13,302 bases of DNA from the NCBI GenBank assembly GCA_900313765.1, contig OMSN01000041.1, positions 1 to 13,302 of the forward strand. The letters run 5' to 3'. Below, piece after piece: positions 6,619-13,302 of the stretch (position 1 is its first letter; every line of letters begins with the position of its first letter). The DNA comes from an uncultured Eubacteriales bacterium (GTDB taxonomy: Bacteria > Bacillota > Clostridia > Lachnospirales > Lachnospiraceae). The notes under the pieces were generated by a model that was not told where the DNA came from, did not search any database, and worked only from the letters and a program-made list of their open reading frames with translations. The position numbers and the translations under genes are program-made.

Positions 6619-8235
6619 ATGCTGAAAGTATTGATTGCCGATGATGAACAATTGATCTGCAGCATGATCAATAAGATGATTGACTGGGAAGGACGAGGCC
6701 TTGCACTCGCCGGCATGGCGAACAACGGGCTGGATGTCCTTACCCAGATCAGGGAACTTCATCCCGATATCGTCATAACCGACATCAGGATGCCAGGCCT
6801 GACCGGCCTGGAACTGATTGAGGAAGCGATGAAGATCGATGCATCACTGGATTTTGTCATCATCAGTGGCTATAAGAACTTTGATTATGCCCATCAGGCA
6901 CTGACGATGGGCGTGCGTCATTACCTGCTTAAACCTATTGACCGTACAGAACTCATGGAGACGCTGGACCGCATTATCGAGGAGCGGAGAAAGACAGCTG
7001 CAAGCCGCAGGGAAAATGAAGCCTTTGCCAAGCAGCAGGAGTCCTACCGTCAGGAAGCGAGACAGCATTTCCTTAATTCCATTCTGCAGGACAGCGGGAT
7101 GGAAACCGCGGAAGGTACAGTGCAGAATTCCGGCAGTGAAGAAAAGCGCCTTGCATTCCATAAAGGAGGGTACAGGGCGTTTTTTGTTAAGCTTGATTCG
7201 ACAGAGGAAGGGGAAGTGGAACCCGGACTTCTTGAGATCCTTCGCACTCTTGTGGAGAAGGAAGAGACAGATCACTGGCACTGTGAACATATTACGACAC
7301 TTGTGAAGAGCGGCATCATCTCCGTGATCAATGCACCTGCCGGCGCAAAGCAGGAGCATCCCAAAGATATGGAAACCCTCTTCACGAAATGCCGTAGGGA
7401 AACGGACAAGTTTACAGGCTACAGTGTGACCATCGGGGTTGGCGCAGAGAAATACCGGATTCAGGACACACGCATCACCATCGATGAAGCTACCATCGCA
7501 GTGAAGTACCGAATTCGTGCCGGGCTTGCCAGAGTGATCCATTACGAGGACCTGAAGCGTGTGGATGACGATATCACCAGTGTGTTCGGGCAGGATCACA
7601 GAAACGGCAACAGACGCGCTGTAGAAGCACTTGACGCTGCAGCAGTGCAGGATGATGTACAGATCCTCTATGAACAGCTCTGCAGGCAGCCCGATTATTC
7701 CCCTCTGAAACTGTTTCGGCTGATCAAAACATTCACAGAGATTATCCGGGAAACATGGGAAGAGAATGCTGTCGAGGGCCAGATCATCTCAGAGTTTGAA
7801 TATGCTGTGGAGGAACTCATGGACCGCAGCACGACTGAAGCACGCCTGATCCAGCGGTTCCAGGACGCAGTGGAGTATTCTTTCCGCAAAGTGCTGGAGA
7901 CGCGCAGGCAGAGCGGGTCTGCATCAATCCGGGAAGCAAAGCAGTATCTGGCAGAGCACTACAGGGAGAACCCGTCACTGGAAGATGTTGCGGACCGGGT
8001 GGGCATGAGTCCGACTTATCTCAGCGCCATGTTTAAGAAAGAAGTTGGTATCGGATTCAGTGATTACCTGATCCAGCTTCGCTGTGAAGAAGCCAAGAGA
8101 CTGATCCGCACCACACAGGAGCCGCTTGCATCGGTTGCGGAAGCAGTCGGATATCAGGATGCGAAGTACTTCAGCAGGATCTTTCGCAAGACTGTAGGAA
8201 TTAAGCCCAGCGAATACAGGAAACTGTATCAGTAA
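6619..8235 (+). CDS. YesN-type response regulator with AraC-family DNA-binding domain
   Basis: 538 residues, the usual size for YesN-type regulators. The receiver domain (1-120) has the acidic pair DDE (8-10), the phospho-acceptor Asp55 in IVITDIRMPG and Lys105 in YLLKPID. The middle region (about 125-430) includes a stretch (SVTIGVGAEKYRIQD, then ITIDEATIAVKYRIRAG, then VIHYEDLKRV) resembling the degenerate GGDEF-like domain found in many regulators of this class; it lacks a GGDEF signature. The C-terminal AraC domain (about 440-538) has two helix-turn-helix motifs: LEDVADRVGMSPTYLSAMFK and LASVAEAVGYQDAKYFSRIF, ending KPSEYRKLY. It is predicted to be phosphorylated by the histidine kinase encoded 12 bases downstream and to control sugar transport genes such as the binding-protein operon from 10771. 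The ribosome binding site (GGAGA, 6608-6612) is moderate. The 47-base gap to the phosphatase gene shows no terminator, so co-transcription with the upstream operon is possible. Confidence 0.93.
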   Translation: MLKVLIADDEQLICSMINKMIDWEGRGLALAGMANNGLDVLTQIRELHPDIVITDIRMPGLTGLELIEEAMKIDASLDFVIISGYKNFDYAHQALTMGVRHYLLKPIDRTELMETLDRIIEERRKTAASRRENEAFAKQQESYRQEARQHFLNSILQDSGMETAEGTVQNSGSEEKRLAFHKGGYRAFFVKLDSTEEGEVEPGLLEILRTLVEKEETDHWHCEHITTLVKSGIISVINAPAGAKQEHPKDMETLFTKCRRETDKFTGYSVTIGVGAEKYRIQDTRITIDEATIAVKYRIRAGLARVIHYEDLKRVDDDITSVFGQDHRNGNRRAVEALDAAAVQDDVQILYEQLCRQPDYSPLKLFRLIKTFTEIIRETWEENAVEGQIISEFEYAVEELMDRSTTEARLIQRFQDAVEYSFRKVLETRRQSGSASIREAKQYLAEHYRENPSLEDVADRVGMSPTYLSAMFKKEVGIGFSDYLIQLRCEEAKRLIRTTQEPLASVAEAVGYQDAKYFSRIFRKTVGIKPSEYRKLYQ

Positions 8236-8247
8236 GAAGGAGCGAAC

Positions 8248-9180
8248 ATGGTTTATGTTCTTGCAGCGGCTCTGATCCTTGTAATTGCCGCATTGCTGTC
8301 GAGCCTGTTCTATATTCAGAAGACACAGAAGATCCTGCACCTGATGGATCCACACAGGACAGGGAAATGTTCTCTTGTTTCACTGAATAAACTGGATCTC
8401 CTGTATCGGGAACTGGAATCTGTGTACGGCGCTGCCCAGAAGCTGGACGATGAGACACGGGACCGTGAACTCATGGAAACGCGCATGAAATTTGCCCAGC
8501 TTCAGAATCAGATCAATCCCCATTTTCTTTACAATACACTTGAGAATATTCGTGCCAGGGCGATTCTCGATGACAATGAAGTCATTGCCGATATGACCGA
8601 GGCACTGTCCCGTTTCTTCCGCTACAACATCAGTAAACGTGCGGATATTGTGAAACTCTCGGAAGAACTGGACAATATCCGCACCTATATGCATATCCAG
8701 CAGTATCGTTTCTCCAACAAGTTTGACTTTCAGGTCTTTATCCATGATGAACGCAGCGATGTGATGAATGCCCGGATTCCCAAGATGACGCTGCAGCCGA
8801 TCGTCGAAAATGCAATCTTCCATGGAATGGAAAATAAGCTGGGCAAGGGACATATCGAGATTCACATCGAATATAACGAACGGAATATCTTTATCATCGT
8901 AGAAGATGATGGAGTGGGAATGAATGAAAAGGATCTTGCCGCACTGCGCGAAAAACTTTCCGCAAGAGCAGACGGCCACTGGGACACCGGCCATGAGAGC
9001 AGCGGAATCGCAATGCGCAATATCAATAACCGCCTGAAACTCCTGTATGGGGAAGACTGTGGGATCACCGTCTCGAGTACGGAGGGAGTCGGAACTGAAG
9101 TCGAGCTGACGCTTCCAAGACACTTCCAGGAGGATGAGAACACCGGTACAGATCAGACGAATGCGGGGGGTGCAGCGTGA
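8248..9180 (+). CDS. YesM/LytS-type sensor histidine kinase lacking an extracellular sensor domain
   Basis: 310 residues. AAGGAG (8237-8242) is well placed before ATG 8248. A single N-terminal membrane helix (about 3-22) is followed almost directly by a coiled linker (50-85) and the His_kinase domain: QLQNQINPHFLYNTLENIRA with phospho-acceptor His92. The HATPase domain shows QPIVENAIFHG with Asn188 (N-box), VEDDGVGM (218-225, G1) and SSGIAMRNINNRL (251-263, G2). The usual YesM kinase is nearly twice as long, with two membrane helices flanking a large extracellular sensor and a HAMP domain; both are absent here. The signal must therefore arrive through a partner, and the degenerate ABC protein whose GTG start overlaps this gene's stop is the obvious candidate. 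The kinase core itself looks intact. It pairs with the response regulator immediately upstream. Confidence 0.92.
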   Translation: MVYVLAAALILVIAALLSSLFYIQKTQKILHLMDPHRTGKCSLVSLNKLDLLYRELESVYGAAQKLDDETRDRELMETRMKFAQLQNQINPHFLYNTLENIRARAILDDNEVIADMTEALSRFFRYNISKRADIVKLSEELDNIRTYMHIQQYRFSNKFDFQVFIHDERSDVMNARIPKMTLQPIVENAIFHGMENKLGKGHIEIHIEYNERNIFIIVEDDGVGMNEKDLAALREKLSARADGHWDTGHESSGIAMRNINNRLKLLYGEDCGITVSSTEGVGTEVELTLPRHFQEDENTGTDQTNAGGAA

Positions 9181-10646
9181 AGCAGGAATATCTCTCGATC
9201 CGAAACCTGATCGCAGGAGAGGAAGGAACACAGCTGGACCGGTTTCATCTTCGGATATCGCAGGGTGAGTTTGTCGAACTGATGGGAATCGAGGGTTCCG
9301 GCAAGGCACAGCTGACAGGAGTTCTCACGGGAAACGTGCGGATACGCAGCGGCAGGGTATGCATTGCCGGACACACTTACGGACCCGGGGATATCCTGCG
9401 CAGCACGAATATTCTCCATATCGGAAGTACACCGTCGCTGGCAGGGAGCCTTACGGTGGCTGAGAATGTGGCCCTGCTTACAAGAAGCAGAAAGCTGCGT
9501 ATTCTGGTCCACCGGCGGGAGATTATTGACCGTGTCAATTTCCTGCTGTCGGAATTCGGCCTTGCGATCCGAGCCGAGACACGGGCGGATGAACTGGGAG
9601 AGGGAGAGAAGCGAGCGGTGGAACTTCTGCGCGCCGTGGAAAATGATATTCCATTCATCCTGATCAGTGATATCTTTCAGACAACCGGTCAGGCGGATCT
9701 GCAGATGATTGAATCCCTGCTTCGGAAGATGAAGGCACGCCATTATACCATCCTGGTGCTTGGAAGCGGTTTTCCGCGTTTTATCGATCTGGATGACCGT
9801 ATCGAGGTGATCCGGAGAGGACGCCACGTGCGGACATTCTACCATAATAACTATGATCGGGAAGCATATGTAAGGTGGAGTCTGGGAATACAGGATCCTG
9901 CACTGGCGCGTGCGGAGGCTACCGGGCATGCTGGGATCTCTTCCTTCCACGGTACTGCTTTACCGGCATCCGGGAAGCGGAACTCTTCCGGTGTGCAGCG
10001 GCTGACAATCCGTGATCTGGAACTGCCCGGAATCCATAACATCCATCTGGAAGCAGAAGCCGGAGAGATCATCGGCCTCTATGACATGAATAATCGTGGA
10101 AACCACGAGCTTCTGCAATGTCTGACCGGAGAGAACAGGCCTCTTGGCGGAGAGATGTTTCTGGACGGGGTTCCCTATGCGCCGGATTCTCCTGACGATA
10201 TCAGCAGAAAGGGCGTTGACTTCCTGCCGCATAACATTCTCAGCTGCTCTGTAGTAGAGGGGATGAGCTACAGTGAGAATCTGGAACTGTCCACCATGAG
10301 AAAACACAGTCTGCTTGGCATTTTTGTCAAGAAGCGGGTGCAGGATTATCTTGCAGATGAATATGGGAAAGAGCTGGAAGCGGAAGATCCCGGACATATA
10401 AAAGGAAGGGATCTGAACATCAATGATCGGATGCGGGTTGCGCTTCAGAGGATCCTGCTGCATCATCCGAGACTGCTTCTTATCGAAGATGTATTGAGCG
10501 ATATGAATATCGAACTGCTGCGGATCGAGACAGAGTACTTCAGCAGACTGACGGAATCAGGATGTACGATTCTTATCTCCTCACCGAACCTGACCGTGCT
10601 CCGGCAGGTGACAGACCGTATCATAGTTCTTGGAACAAACACATAA
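9177..10646 (+). CDS. Degenerate tandem ABC ATPase (RbsA/MglA-like fold), probable non-catalytic regulator
   Basis: 489 residues from GTG 9177, overlapping the kinase stop (GTGA), with a purine-rich GGGGGG tract just upstream as ribosome binding site. The size and two-repeat layout match sugar ABC ATPases of the RbsA/MglA kind, but the motifs are eroded. Repeat 1: Walker A GIEGSGKA (37-44) has Ala for Ser/Thr after the Lys; the Q-loop region (81-97, HIGSTPS...LTVAEN) lacks its Gln; the signature reads LGEGEKRA (140-147) instead of LSGGQ; Walker B is ILISDIF with no catalytic Glu; no H-loop His is seen (VLGSGFP). Repeat 2: GLYDMNNRGNHEL (300-312) replaces the Walker A; LNINDRMRVAL (413-423) replaces LSGGNQQ; LLLIEDVLSDMN (433-444) replaces LDEPTRGID; ISSPNL replaces the SS-x-E switch. 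ATP hydrolysis is unlikely. Its place in the two-component operon, with an intact ATPase encoded downstream, suggests a scaffold or transporter-state sensor that talks to the sensorless kinase. An alternative is a decaying paralogue, but the frame is fully open. Confidence 0.85.
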   Translation: MKQEYLSIRNLIAGEEGTQLDRFHLRISQGEFVELMGIEGSGKAQLTGVLTGNVRIRSGRVCIAGHTYGPGDILRSTNILHIGSTPSLAGSLTVAENVALLTRSRKLRILVHRREIIDRVNFLLSEFGLAIRAETRADELGEGEKRAVELLRAVENDIPFILISDIFQTTGQADLQMIESLLRKMKARHYTILVLGSGFPRFIDLDDRIEVIRRGRHVRTFYHNNYDREAYVRWSLGIQDPALARAEATGHAGISSFHGTALPASGKRNSSGVQRLTIRDLELPGIHNIHLEAEAGEIIGLYDMNNRGNHELLQCLTGENRPLGGEMFLDGVPYAPDSPDDISRKGVDFLPHNILSCSVVEGMSYSENLELSTMRKHSLLGIFVKKRVQDYLADEYGKELEAEDPGHIKGRDLNINDRMRVALQRILLHHPRLLLIEDVLSDMNIELLRIETEYFSRLTESGCTILISSPNLTVLRQVTDRIIVLGTNT

Positions 10647-10650
10647 GATT

Positions 10651-10697
10651 GTCCACCTTTTCGCAAACAAGCCTCATTGTGAAAGGTGGACTTTTTT
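10651..10697 (+). terminator. Strong Rho-independent terminator after the two-component/pseudo-ABC operon
   Basis: GTCCACCTTT (10651-10660) pairs perfectly with AAAGGTGGAC (10682-10691), with further partial pairing inside the loop (CGCAA with TTGTG). It is followed at once by six Ts (10692-10697). It lies 4 bases after the stop codon and separates the regulatory genes from the sugar transport operon. Confidence 0.9.
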
Positions 10698-10770
10698 ATT
10701 ATCATAAACCCAGCAAAGGAACACGTTGTGACGGTATGCAACGGTTAAAGTGAAAGGAGATACAAGAGGA

Positions 10771-11778
10771 ATGAAGAAGCAGATCGTAAGTGCAGTACTT
10801 ACAGCAGCGATGACCATGAGCCTTATGGCAGGCACCGCAGTGTCCGTAAACGCAGAAGAGGCAGGCGCAAAGCGTGAAGGCATCAAGATCGGTATGACGG
10901 TTCCGTCAGTCAGCAATGATTTCATGGTAGCACTTACCGGAATGCTGCAGGGTTATCTGACAGAACAGGGCTACGAAGTACAGTTTGACTCCGCAGACGG
11001 AGATGTCACCAAGCAGCAGAACCAGATCGAGAATGATATCCAGATGGGATGTGACGCACTGGTCGTATGGCCGGTAAACGGTGAAGGCCTCTCCAACGTA
11101 GTCACTCAGGCTGTGGATCAGGGCATTCAGGTTCTCGCATTTGCCAATGCGATCCCGGGCGCATCTGCTAACCAGGTTGCAGCGGATGATAAGGAAATGG
11201 GTACAGCACAGGCAGAACTTGCCAGCGACTGGATCGATAAGGCATTCCCGGATGCAGGAGACGGTGAAGTGAAGGTCTTCGTTATCACATCTTCCAATAC
11301 ACCGCAGGCAGTTGACAGAAGTGAAGGCATGCTGACCATCGCTGACATGAACAGCAAGGTCAATATGATCACATCGGATGTTGACTGGGACAGCCCCAAT
11401 GCAACCAGCTCCCTTGTTGAGAATACTCTGATGACAGATCCGGACATCAAGGTTATCATGACTCCGGGTGGAACTCCTGGTGTTATGGCGAACAACTTTG
11501 TCATGAGCGCAAACTCCAATGTTGAGGATAAAGCACACTTTGCAATCTTCACCGTTGATGAGACTGAAGAGATCGATGCAGCGATCGCTGCTTCTGCCAA
11601 TGACGAAGCAGTCCTTCGCGGAACGATTTCCATGGGTACTCTGGATGATACCATCCATGACTTCGCCAAGGCGATCCAGCCGTACCTCGATGGCGGCGAC
11701 ATGCAGCAGGTCGACGGAACAGCATTCAAAGTAACCCCTGAGTCTCTGGCAGGCGCTGCTGAGACCGAAGCAGAGTAA
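10771..11778 (+). CDS. Sugar ABC transporter substrate-binding protein (type I periplasmic-binding fold)
   Basis: 335 residues from ATG 10771. An in-frame GTG at 10750 would add 7 residues, but the ribosome binding site AAGGAGA (10754-10760) lies inside that extension, so ATG is chosen. A clear signal peptide MKKQIVSAVLTAAMTMSLMA...SVNA is predicted to be cut near residue 28. The mature protein has the Peripla_BP_4 (RbsB-like) layout: IKIGMTVPSVSNDFMVALTG near the start, NQIENDIQMGCDALVVWPVN (84-103), a hinge around VLAFANAIPG, and VIMTPGGTPGVM in the second lobe. It should bind a sugar or related small molecule outside the cell for the ABC transporter whose ATPase follows. There is no lipobox cysteine at the signal peptide end (the only nearby Cys is residue 94), unusual for a Gram-positive binding protein. 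The C-terminus is acidic (AAETEAE). The hairpin after it may keep its mRNA more abundant than the downstream genes. Confidence 0.92.
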   Translation: MKKQIVSAVLTAAMTMSLMAGTAVSVNAEEAGAKREGIKIGMTVPSVSNDFMVALTGMLQGYLTEQGYEVQFDSADGDVTKQQNQIENDIQMGCDALVVWPVNGEGLSNVVTQAVDQGIQVLAFANAIPGASANQVAADDKEMGTAQAELASDWIDKAFPDAGDGEVKVFVITSSNTPQAVDRSEGMLTIADMNSKVNMITSDVDWDSPNATSSLVENTLMTDPDIKVIMTPGGTPGVMANNFVMSANSNVEDKAHFAIFTVDETEEIDAAIAASANDEAVLRGTISMGTLDDTIHDFAKAIQPYLDGGDMQQVDGTAFKVTPESLAGAAETEAE

Positions 11779-11804
11779 GAAGAAAAACAGCTGAAGATCA
11801 TAAG

Positions 11805-11836
11805 GCTCCTGTGGGGTATCACCACGGGAGCTTTTT
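11805..11836 (+). terminator. Intergenic hairpin terminator/attenuator between binding protein and ABC ATPase
   Basis: GCTCCTGTGG (11805-11814) pairs with CCACGGGAGC (11822-11831), a 10-bp stem with one G-T pair and a 7-base loop, followed by five Ts. The T-run leads directly into the AAAAGGAG ribosome binding site of the ATPase gene. As the transport genes should be one operon, it probably acts as a partial terminator or 3' stabiliser that raises binding-protein levels over the transporter core. Confidence 0.8.
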
Positions 11837-11844
11837 AAAAGGAG
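11837..11844 (+). promoter_or_regulatory. Ribosome binding site of the sugar ABC ATPase gene
   Basis: AAAAGGAG lies 6 bases before ATG 11851 and immediately after the terminator's T-run. An in-frame ATG at 11845 directly abuts the GGAG and is too close to use, so 11851 is the likely start. Confidence 0.75.
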
Positions 11845-11850
11845 ATGCGT

Positions 11851-13302
11851 ATGGAACAGAAAGTCGTACTGAAGATGCGCGGCATCTCAAAGTTCTACCC
11901 GGGTGTTGTCGCACTCGATAAGGTAGATCTCGATGTGCTGGAGGGTGAGGTGCACGCCCTTCTCGGCGAGAACGGCGCGGGCAAGTCCACACTGATCAAG
12001 GTTCTGTCCGGAGCTGTGAAGAACGACGAGGGCACGATTGAAATAAACGGAAAGACCTTCGAACATATGACGCCTCTCGAATCCAGAGAGAATGGGGTAG
12101 AGGTCATTTACCAGGAATATAATCTGATTCCCGGCCTGACAGTCGCGGAGAATGTATGCCTGGGATCCCAGATGCATGGGATTGTCGATATGCGCCAGCA
12201 GGTCGCGAAGACGAAAGAGATCTTTGATCGCTACAATATCCATCTGAATCCGGTTGCGCTGGTAGGTTCTCTTCCTCCCGCAAAACAGCAGCTGGTGGAG
12301 ATTACGAAAGCCATCGCCAAGGATCCTAAGATCATTGTCATGGATGAACCTACGGCACAGCTGACGATGGCAGAGGTTGAGAATCTGTACAAGATTATTG
12401 AGACACTGAAGAGCAAGGGGACGTCCATCATCTTCATCTCACACCGCATGGAGGAACTGTTTGCCGTTACGGACCGTGTCACCATCATGCGTGACGGGCA
12501 GTATATCACGACGGTCAACACATCCGAGACGGACCGCGACAGCCTGATCACACTGATGGTCGGACGTGAGCTGAAGTCAGGCGGCCCGCGCAGCTGTTCT
12601 GCTACGGATGAAGTCGTCCTCAAGGTCAGCAATGTCAGCGGCTATGTGAATGAGGATTGTTCCTTCGAATTGAAGAAGGGTGAGATCCTCGGCGTGGCAG
12701 GACTGGTCGGCGCCGGCAGAACAGAACTGATGCGTGTGATCTTCGGAGCAGATAAGAAACTCTCAGGTACCGTGGAAATCAACGGAAAACCTGTTACGAT
12801 CCGCCAGCCTGAGGATGCCATCAAGGCAGGCATCGGACTCATACCGGAAGACAGGAAGATGCAGGGATGCTTCCTCAACCAGACGATTGAATGGAATATC
12901 AGCATGGGCAATATCCGTTCGCTGACCACAGGACGTCTGGTAGATGAGAAGAAGATTGCCAAAGCGGCCGAGCAGTACAGGGAGACGTTGAACATCAAGA
13001 CTCCTTCCGTACAGCAGCTTGTCCGGAACCTTTCCGGCGGCAATCAGCAGAAGGTCGTTCTTGCCAAGGTGCTGCTCGCGGATACGGACATTATTATCTT
13101 TGACGAGCCGACACGCGGCATCGATGTAGGCGCAAGAGCAGAGATCTATGCGCTTATGGACAGTCTTGCGAACTCCGGCAAGTCTCTGATCATGGTCAGT
13201 TCCGACATGGAAGAGCTGCTGAATATGTCAGATCGTATTATCGTACTGGCAGAGGGCAGGATCACAGGTGAACTGATGAGACCGGAATTCTCTCAGGAGA
13301 AG
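11851..13302 (+). CDS. Sugar ABC transporter ATP-binding protein (RbsA/MglA-like, two ABC domains; 3' end outside window)
   Basis: 484 codons are visible with no stop before the window edge. The family is usually about 500 residues, so only a short tail is missing. Repeat 1: Walker A GENGAGKST (39-47), Q-loop VIYQEYNLIPGLTVAEN, a relaxed signature LPPAKQQLVEI (141-151), Walker B IIVMDEPTAQLT with Glu166, and His198 in ISHRMEEL. Repeat 2: Walker A variant GLVGAGRTE (284-292), with Arg replacing Lys as is normal for CUT2 sugar ATPases; GLIPEDRKMQGC; signature LSGGNQQKV (394-402); Walker B IIIFDEPTRGIDVGA (414-428); switch VSSDMEEL. Repeat 1 therefore appears catalytically complete, and repeat 2 shows the specialised form expected of the family. 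It powers import of the sugar captured by the binding protein encoded upstream; a permease gene is expected just after the window. The contrast with the eroded paralogue at 9177-10646 is striking. The particular sugar cannot be told from sequence. Confidence 0.95.
   Translation, partial: MEQKVVLKMRGISKFYPGVVALDKVDLDVLEGEVHALLGENGAGKSTLIKVLSGAVKNDEGTIEINGKTFEHMTPLESRENGVEVIYQEYNLIPGLTVAENVCLGSQMHGIVDMRQQVAKTKEIFDRYNIHLNPVALVGSLPPAKQQLVEITKAIAKDPKIIVMDEPTAQLTMAEVENLYKIIETLKSKGTSIIFISHRMEELFAVTDRVTIMRDGQYITTVNTSETDRDSLITLMVGRELKSGGPRSCSATDEVVLKVSNVSGYVNEDCSFELKKGEILGVAGLVGAGRTELMRVIFGADKKLSGTVEINGKPVTIRQPEDAIKAGIGLIPEDRKMQGCFLNQTIEWNISMGNIRSLTTGRLVDEKKIAKAAEQYRETLNIKTPSVQQLVRNLSGGNQQKVVLAKVLLADTDIIIFDEPTRGIDVGARAEIYALMDSLANSGKSLIMVSSDMEELLNMSDRIIVLAEGRITGELMRPEFSQEK

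Noticed and set aside
8380..9309. Minus-strand open frame of 309 codons
   Set aside because: Antisense to the histidine kinase and the start of the ABC gene, with no domain match; a coding shadow.
10750..10770. GTG at 10750 as start of the sugar-binding protein
   Set aside because: The AAGGAGA ribosome binding site lies downstream of this GTG and upstream of ATG 10771, and the signal peptide begins properly at MKKQ.
10698..10770. Promoter for the sugar transport operon
   Set aside because: TTGTGA at 10726-10731 resembles a -35, but no -10 lies at a workable distance before the ribosome binding site. A promoter is expected here, but I could not place it.
10906..11825. Two long minus-strand open frames opposite the sugar-binding protein
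   Set aside because: Shadow frames caused by the codon bias of the binding-protein gene; no ribosome binding sites or familiar motifs.

Overview
The window reads as part of a Gram-positive Bacillota chromosome, most likely a clostridial gut-type organism of the Lachnospiraceae kind. This is inferred from the AGGAGG-type ribosome binding sites, roughly even base composition, a lysine-rich Ig-like/fibronectin-like surface protein, the SpoIIE/STAS regulators, and a YesN/YesM-style two-component pair beside a CUT2-type sugar ABC system. All convincing genes lie on the + strand. I saw no tRNA, rRNA, CRISPR array, insertion sequence or phage gene.

Region 1 (1-643) holds the C-terminal end of a surface protein with a fibronectin-like and a bacterial Ig-like domain, followed by a hairpin terminator. 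Region 2 (about 680-6571) is a compact operon: an acyl-CoA/acyl-acid ligase with an extra C-terminal degenerate RsbW-like (GHKL) domain; a multi-pass membrane acyltransferase of the DUF1624/HGSNAT type, split into two frames; a STAS anti-anti-sigma-type protein; and a 7-TM SpoIIE-type phosphatase that also carries its own RsbW-like kinase domain. Together these look like a partner-switching circuit wired to an acyl-activation and membrane acyl-transfer pathway. No sigma factor is visible.

Region 3 (6619-10697) follows after only 47 bases with no terminator. It encodes a YesN-type AraC response regulator, a YesM/LytS-type histidine kinase that has lost its extracellular sensor, and a tandem ABC 'ATPase' whose nucleotide-binding motifs are nearly all degraded. 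A strong terminator follows. Region 4 (10771-13302) encodes an exported sugar-binding protein without a lipobox cysteine, an intergenic hairpin, and an intact tandem sugar ABC ATPase that runs off the window's end. The permease presumably lies downstream.

A plausible reading is that the two-component pair regulates the sugar transporter, with the degenerate ABC protein acting as a sensor or adaptor for the sensorless kinase. The partner-switching operon would tune acylation of an envelope glycan or a related product. The most unusual points are the ligase-GHKL fusion, the partner-switching module with two GHKL domains and one STAS protein, and the pseudo-ABC ATPase in the two-component operon.
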